Part shown: piece after piece, positions 42,797 to 52,328 of the stretch
Layout of the letters: each line of letters opens with the position of its first letter
Position numbering within the stretch: the first letter of the stretch is position 1
DNA from: Azospirillaceae bacterium
Lineage (GTDB): Bacteria > Pseudomonadota > Alphaproteobacteria > Azospirillales > Azospirillaceae
Assembly: GCA_031291675.1 (NCBI GenBank)
Contig: JARLIO010000034.1
Coordinates: 186,001 to 250,000, forward strand
Direction of reading: 5' to 3'
DNA: 64,000 nt
Program-made: the position numbers and the translations under genes
The notes under the pieces: generated by a model
The model's database searches: none
Seen by the model: only the letters and a program-made list of their open reading frames with translations
What the model was told of the DNA's origin: nothing

Positions 42797-43141
42797 CTAT
42801 TCCCCCAGGATTTCGGGCTGGCGTTCCCAGACCAGCAGGGCCAGGCAGCCCTCTTCGCTATAGACGTCATGTTCCGTGCCCGGGGCATTGGTGGCAACGC
42901 TGCCGGCGCGCAACATGCCGGTGGCATCACGCTGGCTGCCGCGCAGCAGGATCACCTGCTCCCAGCCGACATGGCGGTGCCGGGGCACCCGCGCCCCCGG
43001 CTGATAGCGCAGCACCGCCGAGGCCGGTCCGCCATCGGGGCTGCGATAGAGCCAGGCGGCGGTGATGCCATCGCGGAACGGCTCGAACACCAGAGCCTCC
43101 AGCCCCTCCGGGTTGGTCAGGAGATCGGTATAACTGGTCAT
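42797..43141 (-). CDS. Small cupin-domain protein in the biuret operon
   Basis: A 114-residue single-cupin protein, ChrR-like in pattern: [28 protein letters not shown] gives two histidines and a glutamate of the metal site, and a late [20 protein letters not shown] supplies the last histidine. It may be a metal enzyme or sensor. The ATG overlaps the stop of the hydrolase gene before it (ATGA), so it is the last gene of the operon. A role in amide breakdown is inferred from position only. Confidence 0.8.
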   Translation of the reverse strand: MTSYTDLLTNPEGLEALVFEPFRDGITAAWLYRSPDGGPASAVLRYQPGARVPRHRHVGWEQVILLRGSQRDATGMLRAGSVATNAPGTEHDVYSEEGCLALLVWERQPEILGE

Positions 43142-43800
43142 AGCACCTCCAGAAGCTGGGAAACCGACGCGGTCCAACCGACGATGCCGCCCTGGGCGAC
43201 CACCATGTCGAGCACCGCCTGCTTGAACGCCGGGAAATAGCTGGCGGTGGCGTCTTCGGCCAGCACGCAGTCATAGCCCCGGTCGTTCGCCTCGCGCAGC
43301 GTCGTCTGGACACAGACTTCGGTGGTCACACCGGCAATGACGAGGTGGCTCACCGACCAGGCCCGAAGCTGCTGCTGCAGCGACGTCGCGTGGAACGCGC
43401 CTTTGCCGGGCTTGTCGATCACGATTTCGCCGGGACGCGGCGCCAGGTCGTCGATGATCTCGACCCCCGGCTCGCCCGCGATCAGAATGCGTCCCATCGG
43501 TCCCGGATCGCCGATGCGCAGCGGGCCGCGGCCGCGGCCCCGCTTGGCCGGCGGGCAGTCCGACAGGTCGGGACGATGGCATTCACGGGTGTGGACGATC
43601 GGCAGGCCGGCCCGGCGAAATCCGGCCAGCAGCCGCGCCGCCGGTTCGATGCACGGTGCCAGAAGCGTGACATCGTTGCCCAGCGCCGCGCCAAACCCGC
43701 CGGGTTCCAGGAAATCGCGCTGCATATCGATCATCACCAGGGCGATTGCCCCGGCGGGGGCGAGATAGGGATAGGGCCGGGCTGCAGCGATCTCAAGCAT
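43138..43800 (-). CDS. Second isochorismatase-fold cysteine hydrolase (triuret hydrolase candidate)
   Basis: A 220-residue cysteine hydrolase. The triad is present: D25 in [10 protein letters not shown]130 in IDKPGKGAF and C163 in TTEVCVQTT. It is clearly paralogous to the biuret hydrolase in the same operon (shared HTRExHRPDLSD, GRILxxGEPGxxII, APRPGE), but lacks the biuret enzyme's [15 protein letters not shown] stretch, where it has a shorter Arg/Gly-rich segment, so its substrate should differ. Triuret hydrolase (TrtA) belongs to this same family and works just ahead of biuret hydrolase, which makes triuret a good guess, unproven. ATG at 43800 has GGAG nine bases upstream. Confidence 0.85.
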   Translation of the reverse strand: MLEIAAARPYPYLAPAGAIALVMIDMQRDFLEPGGFGAALGNDVTLLAPCIEPAARLLAGFRRAGLPIVHTRECHRPDLSDCPPAKRGRGRGPLRIGDPGPMGRILIAGEPGVEIIDDLAPRPGEIVIDKPGKGAFHATSLQQQLRAWSVSHLVIAGVTTEVCVQTTLREANDRGYDCVLAEDATASYFPAFKQAVLDMVVAQGGIVGWTASVSQLLEVL

Positions 43801-43827
43801 GACCATCAACTCCGTCGTTGCGGGCTC

Positions 43828-45357
43828 TCAATGTCCGGCCATGGCGCGGCCGATGGCCGTGCGGTCGGCGCTGGCGATCGGGGTTTCGTGGACGATATGG
43901 CCTTCCGACATCACCAGAATCCGGTCGGAAAGCTCCAGCAGCTCGTCGAGATCCTCGCTGACCAGCAGCACCGCGGCACCACGGTTGCGGGCGGCCACGA
44001 TCTGGGCATGAATGTCGGCGACGGCGGCAAAATCGAGACCAAACACCGGATTGGCCGCAACCAGGATATGCACGATACCGCCCAGTTCCCGGCCCAGCAC
44101 CGCCCGTTGCACATTGCCCCCGGACAGGGACGCGATCGGCGTGTCCGGCGACGGGGTCTTGACGCGATAGCGGGTAATCAGATCGCGCGCCGCGGCCCGG
44201 ATCACCGCCTGGGACAGCCAGAAACCCTTGGCATAGGGCGCCCGGTCGAATTGCCGGAACGCCATGTTGTCAGCGACGCTCATCCGGCCGACACAGGCAT
44301 TGCGCAATGGTTCCTCGGGCAGCAGCGCGAGGTGATGGCGCTGGGTCTCGGCGCGGCGCCCGCGATAGACCTCGCCCTCGACCACAACCGTCCCGGCGCT
44401 GGCCGGGCGCTGACCGGCCAGGACCTCGACCAACTCGCTCTGGCCGTTGCCCGAAACCCCGGCGATTCCGACGATCTCACCGGCCCGCACCGTCAGGCTG
44501 ACACCCCGGACCGCCGGCATGCCATCGGCGTCGGCGACGGCCAGATCGGTGATGGCCAAACGGACGGCACCGGGGCCGGTCCCCGACATCGTCCGTTCCG
44601 TCACCGCCGCGACCCGGTCATCGCCGATCATCAGGGCGGCCATCTGATCGACACTGAGCGCACCGACCGCCCCGCCACCCGCCAGACGGCCCCGGCGCAG
44701 CACGGTCACGACATCGGCATAGGCCAGGACCTCACGAAACTTGTGGGTGATGATCAGGATCGTCAGCCGCCCGGCCGCCGCCATGCCACGCACCAGCCCC
44801 AGGATCTCGTCCGCCTCCTGCGGGGTCAGGACCGAGGTCGGCTCGTCCAGGATCAGGAAGCGGGCATCGAGGTAAAGTTGCTTGAGGATCTCCGCCTTCT
44901 GCTTCTCACCCGCCGCCAGACCCGAAACCGGGGTGTCCAGCGCCACCCGGAACGGCATGGTATCGAGGAAGCGGTTGAGCCGCGCCCGCTCGGCGCGCCA
45001 GTCGATCACCGCGGGAACGTCGGCGCGGGCCATGACCAGATTTTCCAGCACCGTCATCGAGGGGACCAGCGTGAAATGCTGATAGACCATGCCGATGCCC
45101 AGCCGGGCGGCATCGCGGGGATTGCGAACCTCGACGACATGGCCATCGACCATCAAATCGCCCTGGTCGGCGTGATAGAAGCCCATGATGCATTTGACCA
45201 GGGTCGATTTTCCGGCACCATTCTCGCCCAGCAGGGCGTGGACGGTCCCCGACCGCACCCGCAGCGATACGGCATCGAGTGCCGTCAACGCCCCGAAATG
45301 CTTGGACATCGCGGCGACCTCGATCGACAGCGCACCGGCCGGCGCGGTCGCGCTCAT
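43828..45357 (-). CDS. BMP-type ABC importer ATP-binding protein
   Basis: A 509-residue double ATPase of the nucleoside/BMP importer class. The first half has Walker [10 protein letters not shown] (about 45-53) and [17 protein letters not shown]; the second half has the typical degenerate loop [13 protein letters not shown] and [10 protein letters not shown]. With the two permeases and the BMP binding protein it would import a small nitrogenous solute, most likely biuret or a related ureide. ATG overlaps the biuret hydrolase stop. Note the transporter genes are split by the two hydrolase genes, which ties them to one function. Confidence 0.93.
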   Translation of the reverse strand: MSATAPAGALSIEVAAMSKHFGALTALDAVSLRVRSGTVHALLGENGAGKSTLVKCIMGFYHADQGDLMVDGHVVEVRNPRDAARLGIGMVYQHFTLVPSMTVLENLVMARADVPAVIDWRAERARLNRFLDTMPFRVALDTPVSGLAAGEKQKAEILKQLYLDARFLILDEPTSVLTPQEADEILGLVRGMAAAGRLTILIITHKFREVLAYADVVTVLRRGRLAGGGAVGALSVDQMAALMIGDDRVAAVTERTMSGTGPGAVRLAITDLAVADADGMPAVRGVSLTVRAGEIVGIAGVSGNGQSELVEVLAGQRPASAGTVVVEGEVYRGRRAETQRHHLALLPEEPLRNACVGRMSVADNMAFRQFDRAPYAKGFWLSQAVIRAAARDLITRYRVKTPSPDTPIASLSGGNVQRAVLGRELGGIVHILVAANPVFGLDFAAVADIHAQIVAARNRGAAVLLVSEDLDELLELSDRILVMSEGHIVHETPIASADRTAIGRAMAGH

Positions 45358-46046
45358 GACGCGACCGCCGGCGGCAGCGCGGCCAGGAGATCGCCCGAAC
45401 AGGACACCGCGCCGAAGACGCCGCCCTGCATCTTGATCATCTTGAGCGCATGGTCATGGTTGCTGCGATCGGTAGCACCGCAGCAGTCTTCCAGCAGCAG
45501 GCATTCGAAACCGCGATCATTGGCTTCGCGCATCGTGGTGTGAACGCAAACATCGGTCGTGATCCCGGTCAGGACGAGATTGCGGATGCCCTGGGTGTGC
45601 AGGATCAACTCCAGGTCGGTGGCGCAGAACGAACCTTTGCCGGGCTTGTCGATGATCGGCTCCCCCGGCCGGGGCGCCAGTTCGGCAATGATCTGCCACC
45701 CCGGTTCGCCCCGGACCAGGATGCGGCCGCAAGGCCCGGCATCGCCGATCCCGGCCCCGATGCGTTGCGAACGCCAGCGCTTGTTGGCCGGCAGATCGGA
45801 CAGGTCGGGGCGATGGCCCTCGCGGGTATGCAGCACGGGATAGCCCCGGGCCCGGAACGCCGCCAGGACCCGGGAAATCGGTTCGATCGGAGCCCGGGTC
45901 AGGGACAGATCATAGCCCATGTGATCGACATAACCGCCGACACCGCAGAAATCCGTCTGCATGTCGATAATGATCAGCGCGGTGTTGTCGGCGCGCAACT
46001 GGCCATCGAACGGCCAGGGATAGGGATCGGCTTGGATCAGGGTCAT
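45354..46046 (-). CDS. biuH: Biuret hydrolase (isochorismatase-fold cysteine hydrolase)
   Basis: A 230-residue amidohydrolase that cleaves biuret to allophanate and ammonia. The triad D28 (IIIDMQTDF), K134 (IDKPGKGSF) and C167 (TTDVCVHTT) is complete. The long stretches around [29 protein letters not shown] and [14 protein letters not shown] closely match the Rhizobium biuret hydrolase as I recall it, and the offsets between triad residues agree. The allophanate hydrolase gene in the divergent arm completes the pathway. It lies between permease and ATPase genes, overlapping the latter. Confidence 0.88.
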   Translation of the reverse strand: MTLIQADPYPWPFDGQLRADNTALIIIDMQTDFCGVGGYVDHMGYDLSLTRAPIEPISRVLAAFRARGYPVLHTREGHRPDLSDLPANKRWRSQRIGAGIGDAGPCGRILVRGEPGWQIIAELAPRPGEPIIDKPGKGSFCATDLELILHTQGIRNLVLTGITTDVCVHTTMREANDRGFECLLLEDCCGATDRSNHDHALKMIKMQGGVFGAVSCSGDLLAALPPAVAS

Positions 46047-46061
46047 GGGCGGCCTCCGGGC

Positions 46062-47000
46062 TTAACGGGTCACGCTGAGTTCGCCCGGCGCCCCGGCGAT
46101 GCGGTGGCGCGAGGACGAGGACAGAATCAGAATCACGAGCGTCAGAATGTACGGGGCGGCATTGAACAGATAGGCGCCCGCGGTCACGCCGACCGCCTGC
46201 AAGGCCGGCCCCAGCGCCACGGCGCCACCGAACAACAGCGAGGCCAGGAAGCAGCCCACCGGGTTCCAGCGCGCGAAGATCACCAGCGCGACCGCGGTGA
46301 TGCCCTGGCCGCTGGACAGGCCCTCGTTCCAGCTGCCGGGGTAATAGAGCGACAGGAAGGAGCCGCCGACGCCGGCCATGAAGCCGCCGAAACAGGTCGC
46401 TGCCAGACGCACCCGCAGTGGCGAATAGCCCAGCGCCCGCGCCGCCTCGGCCGAATCACCAACCATGCGCACGATCATGCCCCAGCGGGTGTTGCTCAGG
46501 GCCCAACGCAGCAGCGGCGTCAGCACCAGCCCGATCACGAACAGGCCGTTGACCTCCAGCGCGGCGCGGATCTGCGGGATGTCGCTCCACCACCCCAACG
46601 GCAGCGCCGGCAGGGTCGGCGCCTTGGGCTGCACCAGCGGCTTGCCCAGATAGAAAGCAAGGCCGGTGCCGAACAGCATCAGGGCAATGCCCACCGCGAT
46701 ATCGTTGACCCGCGGCAGGGAACAAATCCCGGCATGCAGCGCGCCCAGGGCGATCCCGACCAGCCCGGCCAGCAGCACCCCCAGCCAGGGCGACCCGCTG
46801 AGCCAGGCCCCGGCGAAGCCGCTCATCGCCCCCATCACCAGGGTGCCTTCCAGCCCCAGATTGATGCGGCCGCTTTTCTCGGTGACCAGCTCGCCCAGGC
46901 TGACGAACAGAAAAGGCGTCGAGACCCGGATCGCGCCACCGACCACGGCGATCGGCACCGTCCACAGCCCCAGATTGGCTGCCAAAGCCACGTCACTCAT
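46062..47000 (-). CDS. BMP-type ABC importer permease 2
   Basis: A 312-residue permease of the BPD_transp_2 family, NupQ/YufQ-like. About eight hydrophobic segments; the N-terminal STPFLFVSLGELVTEKSGRINLGLEGTLVMGAMSGF is the family marker, and the GDSAEAARALGYSPLRVRL loop couples to the ATPase. ATG at 47000 overlaps the stop of permease 1 (ATGA); the frame is open far upstream inside that gene, which is not used. Fifteen bases separate it from the biuret hydrolase gene. Confidence 0.93.
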   Translation of the reverse strand: MSDVALAANLGLWTVPIAVVGGAIRVSTPFLFVSLGELVTEKSGRINLGLEGTLVMGAMSGFAGAWLSGSPWLGVLLAGLVGIALGALHAGICSLPRVNDIAVGIALMLFGTGLAFYLGKPLVQPKAPTLPALPLGWWSDIPQIRAALEVNGLFVIGLVLTPLLRWALSNTRWGMIVRMVGDSAEAARALGYSPLRVRLAATCFGGFMAGVGGSFLSLYYPGSWNEGLSSGQGITAVALVIFARWNPVGCFLASLLFGGAVALGPALQAVGVTAGAYLFNAAPYILTLVILILSSSSRHRIAGAPGELSVTR

Positions 47001-48070
47001 CGTACGATCCTCGCCCGGAACTCGCTCCATCGCGGCAGGCCCTCGCCAGCCAGCAGGGCCACGAACAGAATGCCTTGCAGCACCAGAACCACGGCATCCG
47101 GCAGATCGAGGCGCCGTTGCAGCAGCCCGCCGCTGGCACCAATGCCGCCCAGGATCACCGCCACCGGGATCACCGCCAGGGGATTCTGGCGCGCCAGAAA
47201 GGCCACCAGAATGCCGCTGACGCCGTAGCCGGCGACGATATTGGCGTTGGCACGGGCCTGAACCGCGGCGACCTCGACCATTCCGGCCAGGCCGGCGCAG
47301 GCACCGGCGAGCGCGGTGACAATGACGATCATCGGCCCCACCGGCAGGCCCACCAGGCGCGCCGCCCGCAGATTGCCGCCGACAAGGCGGACGGCAAAAC
47401 CAAAGGTCGTGCGGGTCATCAGCAGCCAGGTGGCGACGCAGACCACCAGGCCGGCCGCCAATCCGACATGGACATCCATGCCCGGCATCGTGCCCAGCAT
47501 GTCGGGATCGGGCAGGGCGCGGGTCGATGGCTTGTTGAGGCTGGTCGGGTCGCGCATCACGCCCTCGACCAGTTGGTTCATCACCGCGATCGCGATGCTG
47601 GACAACAGCAGCGAGGAAATCGTCTCGTTGACACCGCGCCAGTGCCGCAAGGCTCCTGCGGTCGCGATCAAGGCGCCGCCGGCGGCCATGCCCGCCAGCG
47701 CCATCACCGCCTGGATCACCAGAGGCGGCAGCCCGGCATCGACCAGCGGCAGCCCCGCAGCCATCGCCGCCAAGCCACCGATCACGAACGCGCCCTCGCC
47801 ACCGATGATGACCAAACCCATCCGCGCCGGCAAGGCGGTGCACAGCGCGGTCAGCAGCAAGGGGGCCGCGCGCTGCAAGGTGTTTTGGCAGGAGAACCAG
47901 GAGCCGAACGCCCCCACGCCCATCAGGCGGTAGACCTCCAGCGGGTTATGCCCGGCCAACGCCATGAAGGCGCCGAACAGGACCAGCGTGGCCGCGACCG
48001 CGACCAGGGGTGCGGCCAGGGGTTCCATGATCCGGTCGGACCAGGCGGCGGGTTCAGGCCTGTCAGCCAT
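46997..48070 (-). CDS. BMP-type ABC importer permease 1
   Basis: A 357-residue permease, NupP/YufP-like, with about nine hydrophobic segments, the LQRAAPLLLTALCTALPARMGLVIIGGEGAFVIGGLAA region and the coupling loop TTFGFAVRLVGGNLRAARLVGLPV. It pairs with permease 2 as a heterodimer. It starts 18 bases after the binding-protein stop and overlaps permease 2 by 4 bases. Confidence 0.93.
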   Translation of the reverse strand: MADRPEPAAWSDRIMEPLAAPLVAVAATLVLFGAFMALAGHNPLEVYRLMGVGAFGSWFSCQNTLQRAAPLLLTALCTALPARMGLVIIGGEGAFVIGGLAAMAAGLPLVDAGLPPLVIQAVMALAGMAAGGALIATAGALRHWRGVNETISSLLLSSIAIAVMNQLVEGVMRDPTSLNKPSTRALPDPDMLGTMPGMDVHVGLAAGLVVCVATWLLMTRTTFGFAVRLVGGNLRAARLVGLPVGPMIVIVTALAGACAGLAGMVEVAAVQARANANIVAGYGVSGILVAFLARQNPLAVIPVAVILGGIGASGGLLQRRLDLPDAVVLVLQGILFVALLAGEGLPRWSEFRARIVR

Positions 48071-48087
48071 CGCGGGCGCTCCCCGGT

Positions 48088-49200
48088 TCAGGCGGCAGCG
48101 CCGATGACGCCCTCGACCAGATAGCTCATTTTTTCGAGTTCGATGTCGGTCTGGCCCCGCACCGTTCCCGCCGGGATCACCACCGCCCCCTTGTTATCCT
48201 TGATCTCGCCGGCGAAAATCGCGAAACCGTCACCCATGAACTTCGCCTTGATCGCCTCGGCCGCAGCCCGGGCCGCGTCGGGAACCACCGCGCCATAGGG
48301 CGAAAGCTTGACGAAACCGGCCTTGAGCCCGCCCCGCACCAGCCCCGGGATCGGCTTGCCGGCCTGGAACATGCCGATCAGCGTGGGGTACAGCGATTCC
48401 CAATTCCATTCGGCCCCGGTCAAATAGCCCTTCGGCGCCAGAACCGCCTGATTGGCGTGATAGCCCGTGGTAAACAGGCCCCGCTTTTCCGCGGTTTCGA
48501 TCACGACCTTGGGGCTGTCGACATGGCAGGTCACGACATCGACCCCCTGATCGGCCAGGCTGTTGGTCGCCTCGGCCTCCTTGACCGGCATCGACCAGTC
48601 GCCGGTAAAAATGACCTGGGTGGTGATCGTCGGATCGATCGAACGGGCGCCCAGCGTGAACGCGTTGATGTTGCGCAGCACCTGCGGGATCGGCTTGGCC
48701 GCGACGAAACCGAACTTCCTGGTCTTGGTGACGTGGGCCGCGACGATTCCGGCGAGATACTCGGCCTCATCAATATAGCCGAAATAGCTGTGGGTGTTGG
48801 CGGGAAGCCCGTCATGCCATAACCCACCGCAATGCAGGAAGGTGACGTCCTGGTATTTCTTGGCCAGTTTGAGGATGTGCGGGTCGAAATAACCGAATGA
48901 CGTGGGAAACAACAGGGCGGCACCGTCGAGATTGATCATGCTTTCCATCGTTTTCTCGACATCGATCGTCTCGGGGACCCGCTCCTCCTCCACAACCTTG
49001 ATGCCAAGGGCCTTGACCGCCGCCGCACCGGCGGCATGGGCCTGGTTGTAGCCATAATCGTCCCGGGCCCCGACATAGATGAAACCAACGGTCAATCCGC
49101 CGGCCGCGCGGCCCCGCGCCAACGGCAAGGCGGCGGCGGCAACGCCGGCAGACAGTCCAGCCAGAACGGCACGGCGGGAAAACGAGGGCACAAAGGTCAT
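48088..49200 (-). CDS. BMP-family periplasmic binding protein (biuret/ureide uptake)
   Basis: A 370-residue binding protein of the BMP/PnrA-like family with a twin-arginine-type leader (SFSRRAVLAGLSAGVAAAALPLARGRA). The mature part has VGFIYVGARDDYGYNQAHAAGAAAVK, typical of BMP proteins (D-x-G-Y/W-x-x-H-x-x-G), and a C-terminal IPAGTVRGQTDIELEKMSYLVEGVIG. Family members usually bind nucleosides; this operon suggests biuret or a ureide. First gene of the minus-strand operon, so it responds directly to the divergent control region. Export by Tat is likely from the RR motif. Confidence 0.92.
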   Translation of the reverse strand: MTFVPSFSRRAVLAGLSAGVAAAALPLARGRAAGGLTVGFIYVGARDDYGYNQAHAAGAAAVKALGIKVVEEERVPETIDVEKTMESMINLDGAALLFPTSFGYFDPHILKLAKKYQDVTFLHCGGLWHDGLPANTHSYFGYIDEAEYLAGIVAAHVTKTRKFGFVAAKPIPQVLRNINAFTLGARSIDPTITTQVIFTGDWSMPVKEAEATNSLADQGVDVVTCHVDSPKVVIETAEKRGLFTTGYHANQAVLAPKGYLTGAEWNWESLYPTLIGMFQAGKPIPGLVRGGLKAGFVKLSPYGAVVPDAARAAAEAIKAKFMGDGFAIFAGEIKDNKGAVVIPAGTVRGQTDIELEKMSYLVEGVIGAAA

Positions 49201-49260
49201 CGGATCTGCCTTTCAACAAGTGCGGAAGCCGCGACGAGGCGGTCGTGCGGCGGATTGATT

Positions 49261-49270
49261 ATGCATGCAA
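49261..49270. promoter_or_regulatory. GntR operator candidate, site 1
   Basis: ATGCATGCAA, 61 bases upstream of the BMP gene's ATG, sharing the TGCATGCA core with site 3 at 49532-49543. Confidence 0.55.
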
Positions 49271-49382
49271 GATCCAAGATTCATGCCACACCCGATATCG
49301 TCGCATAATACACTTGTTTTCAATAACTTAATCAACAGCAACGACCTCGCGACGCTCATCGGGCGCCGGTGATGGCGACAAA

Positions 49383-49392
49383 ATATGCATAT
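49383..49392. promoter_or_regulatory. GntR operator candidate, site 2
   Basis: Perfect palindrome ATATGCATAT in the middle of the AT-rich divergent region. Confidence 0.45.
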
Positions 49393-49500
49393 CACGAAGG
49401 CAATGAGCGAATTTTCATCATATTCGCGGCAAAAATGACAAGGCCTTGTCGCCATAAATCCGATACTTCCACAAATCTCGTTTTATCATAATATGTTATC

Positions 49501-49529
49501 TTGACGAACCGAGGCCATCTTTGCATACT
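49501..49529 (+). promoter_or_regulatory. Promoter candidate of the GntR gene
   Basis: TTGACG (49501-49506), 17-base spacer, CATACT (49524-49529). A start site about 7 bases on would fall at or next to the ATG at 49537, implying a leaderless message. Confidence 0.45.
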
Positions 49530-49531
49530 TT

Positions 49532-49543
49532 TTTGCATGCAAA
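49532..49543. promoter_or_regulatory. GntR operator candidate, site 3, overlapping the start codon
   Basis: Perfect 12-base palindrome TTTGCATGCAAA; the gntR ATG (49537-49539) is inside it. Confidence 0.6.
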
Positions 49544-50259
49544 CTCAAAACCCGGCACTTGCGGCGGCGTCCCGCCGCTCAACAACGCAGACCCGCACCA
49601 CCGAACTGGTGGCCACGCTGGCGGATGACATCATCCATGGCCGCCTCGCCCCGGGCGTCCGCCTCGACGAACAGGATCTGGCGGCACGCTTTGGCGTGTC
49701 ACGCACCCCGGTGCGTGAGGCTCTGGGGCATCTGGTCGCCACGGGCCTGGCCGAACACCGCCCGCGCCGCGGCGTCATCGTCACCGTGATTTCCCCGGAA
49801 CGGCTGCGCGACATGTTCCTGGTGATGGCGGAATTGGAGGCCTCGGCGGCGCGGCTGGCCGCCAGCGCCATGACCGCGCTCGAACGCCGCGAACTCGCCC
49901 TGTTTCACCAGGGCACGCAAGTGGCGGTCCGCCATGGCCGGATCACGGACTACGAACAGCTCAACGACCAGTTCCATTCGCTGCTCTATGTCGGGTGCCA
50001 TAACAGCTATCTGTTTGACCTGTTGAACGCGACCCGGGCCCGCCTCGCCCCGTTTCGCCACGCCCAGTTCAATCTGCTGGGGCGGCTGGCAGCGTCATGG
50101 CGTGAGCATGACGTCGTGGTCCAGGCGATTCTGCGCGGCGACAGCGACGCCGCCGCCCAGGGCATGCGCAGCCACCTGAGTACGGTCAGCGGTGCCGCTG
50201 CCGACTATGTCGCAATCCAGGTTCCGGTTCCGCCGGCCCCCCGCAATCCGGCCCGCTAA
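49537..50259 (+). CDS. GntR-family regulator (FCD type) of the biuret locus
   Basis: A 240-residue regulator. The winged helix-turn-helix (IIHGRLAPGVRLDEQDLAARFGVSRTPVREALGHLVATGLAEHRPRRGVIV) is followed by a helical FCD ligand-binding domain (MFLVMAELEASAARLAA ... LNDQFHSLLYVGCHN with metal-binding Asp/His). It lies between the divergent transport/hydrolase operon and the allophanate hydrolase gene, so it should control both. The ATG at 49537 has no ribosome site and is inside a palindrome; the frame is open upstream to a TTG at 49501, which overlaps the promoter candidate. Ligand may be biuret or allophanate. Confidence 0.9.
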   Translation: MQTQNPALAAASRRSTTQTRTTELVATLADDIIHGRLAPGVRLDEQDLAARFGVSRTPVREALGHLVATGLAEHRPRRGVIVTVISPERLRDMFLVMAELEASAARLAASAMTALERRELALFHQGTQVAVRHGRITDYEQLNDQFHSLLYVGCHNSYLFDLLNATRARLAPFRHAQFNLLGRLAASWREHDVVVQAILRGDSDAAAQGMRSHLSTVSGAAADYVAIQVPVPPAPRNPAR

Positions 50260-50294
50260 GCCAAGCCGGCCGCCCTGCCTGAGGAGAAACCGCC

Positions 50295-52112
50295 ATGTCG
50301 CTGCCCATCCATTCTATTGGTCTGTTGCGTGACGGCTACCGGAGCGGCCGCTGGACCCCCGCCGACGTCGTGGCCGACGTGTTCGCCCGCATCGAGATTG
50401 CCGCGCGGCTCGATCCGGCGATCTGGATCTCGTTGCGCGACCGCGACAGCGTGCTCGCCGAAGCCCAGGCGCTCGACCTCACCGCTTTGGCGGCTTTGCC
50501 GCTGTTGGGCATCCCCTTTGCGATCAAGGACAATATCGACGCCCTCGCGCTGCCGACCACCGCCGGCTGCCCGGCCTTCGCGACGGTTCCGGCGCGCGCC
50601 GCGACCGTGGTCGAGCGGTTGCAACAGGCCGGCGCCCTTCTGATCGGCAAAACCAACCTCGACCAGTTCGCCACCGGGCTGGTCGGCGTCCGTTCGCCCT
50701 ACGGCATCCCGCGCAGTCCGTTCGACCCCGACGCGATCTCCGGCGGCTCCAGTTCGGGCTCGGCGGTCGCCACGGCACGCGGCCTGGTCGGTTTCGCGCT
50801 CGGCACCGACACTGCGGGATCCGGACGGGTTCCCGCGGCCTTCTGCAATCTGATCGGCCTGAAGCCGACCCGCGGTCTGATCAGCGCCACGGGCGTCGTC
50901 CCTGCCTGTCAATCGCTCGACTGTGTTTCGATCTTCGCCAACACTGCCGACGACGCCGCCGCCGTCCTGGCGGTTGCCGCCGGCTACGATCCCGCCGATC
51001 CCTACAGCCGCGCCCCCGTGACACCGGTCCCGACATCGCTGCCCGGGGTTCCCGCAAGCTTCCGCTTTGGCGTGCCGCGGCCCGAGGATCTGACTTTCTG
51101 CGGTGACGCCGGTGCCGAGGCCCTGTTCGCCGCTTCGGTCGAACGCCTTTCTGCCCTGGGCGGGACGGCGGTCACTGTTGACCTGTCGCCGTTTCTGGCC
51201 GCCGCCCGGCTGCTCTATGAGGGCCCCTGGGTTGCCGAGCGCACCGCGGCCGTCGGTGACTTCCTCGACAGCCATCCTGATGCGGTCAACCCGGTCGTCG
51301 CCGCCATTATCGCCAGCGGCCGCACGATCACCGCCCCCGCGGCCTTCACCGCGCTGCATCGGCTGGAAACGCTGCGCCGCCGCTGCGCGCCGGTCTGGAC
51401 CGATATCGATGTGCTGCTGGTGCCCACCGCCCCCACGACCTATAGCGTTGCGGCCGTCGAAGCCGATCCGATCCGTCTCAACACCACGCTCGGCACCTAC
51501 ACCAACTTCGTCAACCTGCTCGATCTCGCGGCGCTGGCGGTGCCGGCCGGCTTCGGCAGCGACGGCCGGCCGTTCGGGGTATCCCTGATCGGCCCGGCTT
51601 TCAGCGATGCGGCCCTGCTGGGCCTGGGCGATGCCCTGCATCGCGCCGCCGGTGTTCCGGTCGGGGCCCTGGGCCTGGCGCTGCCACCGCCGGCCCCGCG
51701 CCGCGCCGCATTCGGCGCCACCGAAGGGCTCGACCTCCTCGTGGTCGGCGCCCACATGAGCGGGCTGGCGCTCAACGCCGAGCTGACCGCGGTCGGCGGC
51801 CGGCTGGTGGCGCCGACCCGCACCGCACCGTTTTACCGCTTGTTCGCGCTGACCACGCTCAACCCACCACGTCCCGGCCTGATCCGCGTTGCCGCAGACG
51901 GCAAGGCCATCGAAGCCGAGATCTGGCGCCTGCCCGCAGCCGCCTTCGGTGGCTTCGTCGCAACCGTCGAACCGCCGCACGCCATCGGCCGGATCGACCT
52001 CGCCGATGGCCGCTCGCTGCCTGGATTCGTGTGCGATCCCCGTGCGCTCGCGGGACAATGCGACATCACCGATCTGGGCGGCTGGCGCGGCTGGCTGCAA
52101 TCACAGGCTTGA
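50295..52112 (+). CDS. atzF: Allophanate hydrolase
   Basis: A 605-residue enzyme that turns allophanate into CO2 and ammonia. The amidase-signature domain has the triad K78 (FAIKDN), cis-Ser S152 (GGSSSGS) and nucleophile S176 (DTAGSGR), spaced as in the family. The C-terminal domain (about 475-605, LDLLVVGAHMSGLALNAEL ... CDITDLGGWRGWL) is the AtzF-type extra domain that finishes the reaction, so both steps are covered. It follows gntR by 35 bases with GAGGAG ahead of the ATG. It completes the biuret pathway with BiuH in the divergent operon. Confidence 0.95.
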   Translation: MSLPIHSIGLLRDGYRSGRWTPADVVADVFARIEIAARLDPAIWISLRDRDSVLAEAQALDLTALAALPLLGIPFAIKDNIDALALPTTAGCPAFATVPARAATVVERLQQAGALLIGKTNLDQFATGLVGVRSPYGIPRSPFDPDAISGGSSSGSAVATARGLVGFALGTDTAGSGRVPAAFCNLIGLKPTRGLISATGVVPACQSLDCVSIFANTADDAAAVLAVAAGYDPADPYSRAPVTPVPTSLPGVPASFRFGVPRPEDLTFCGDAGAEALFAASVERLSALGGTAVTVDLSPFLAAARLLYEGPWVAERTAAVGDFLDSHPDAVNPVVAAIIASGRTITAPAAFTALHRLETLRRRCAPVWTDIDVLLVPTAPTTYSVAAVEADPIRLNTTLGTYTNFVNLLDLAALAVPAGFGSDGRPFGVSLIGPAFSDAALLGLGDALHRAAGVPVGALGLALPPPAPRRAAFGATEGLDLLVVGAHMSGLALNAELTAVGGRLVAPTRTAPFYRLFALTTLNPPRPGLIRVAADGKAIEAEIWRLPAAAFGGFVATVEPPHAIGRIDLADGRSLPGFVCDPRALAGQCDITDLGGWRGWLQSQA

Positions 52113-52328
52113 GTCCGAGTCACAGCTCTCGCCCTAAACATTACATTGTCGAATCGCGCTCATTCCTCGCGATAGGCGACAGGAGTCGGCCCGAAACCGC
52201 CTTGCGGCCCAGGGGAGTCCCTGACCATCCTTGCCATCATCGCGCTATCGGATCTCCGACGCTTCCCGCAAGGGGCGCTTCACGCTAGTCTTGAACCCGC
52301 CCCTCAAAAGATAACAAGGCAAGCCATC

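Noticed and set aside
43345-45543. 732-codon plus-strand open frame opposite the hydrolase and ABC ATPase genes
   Set aside because: Low-complexity composition and no motif, while the minus strand encodes a complete ABC ATPase and hydrolase.
50256-52100. 614-codon minus-strand open frame opposite allophanate hydrolase
   Set aside because: Gly/Arg/Gln-rich antisense of a gene with a complete catalytic triad.
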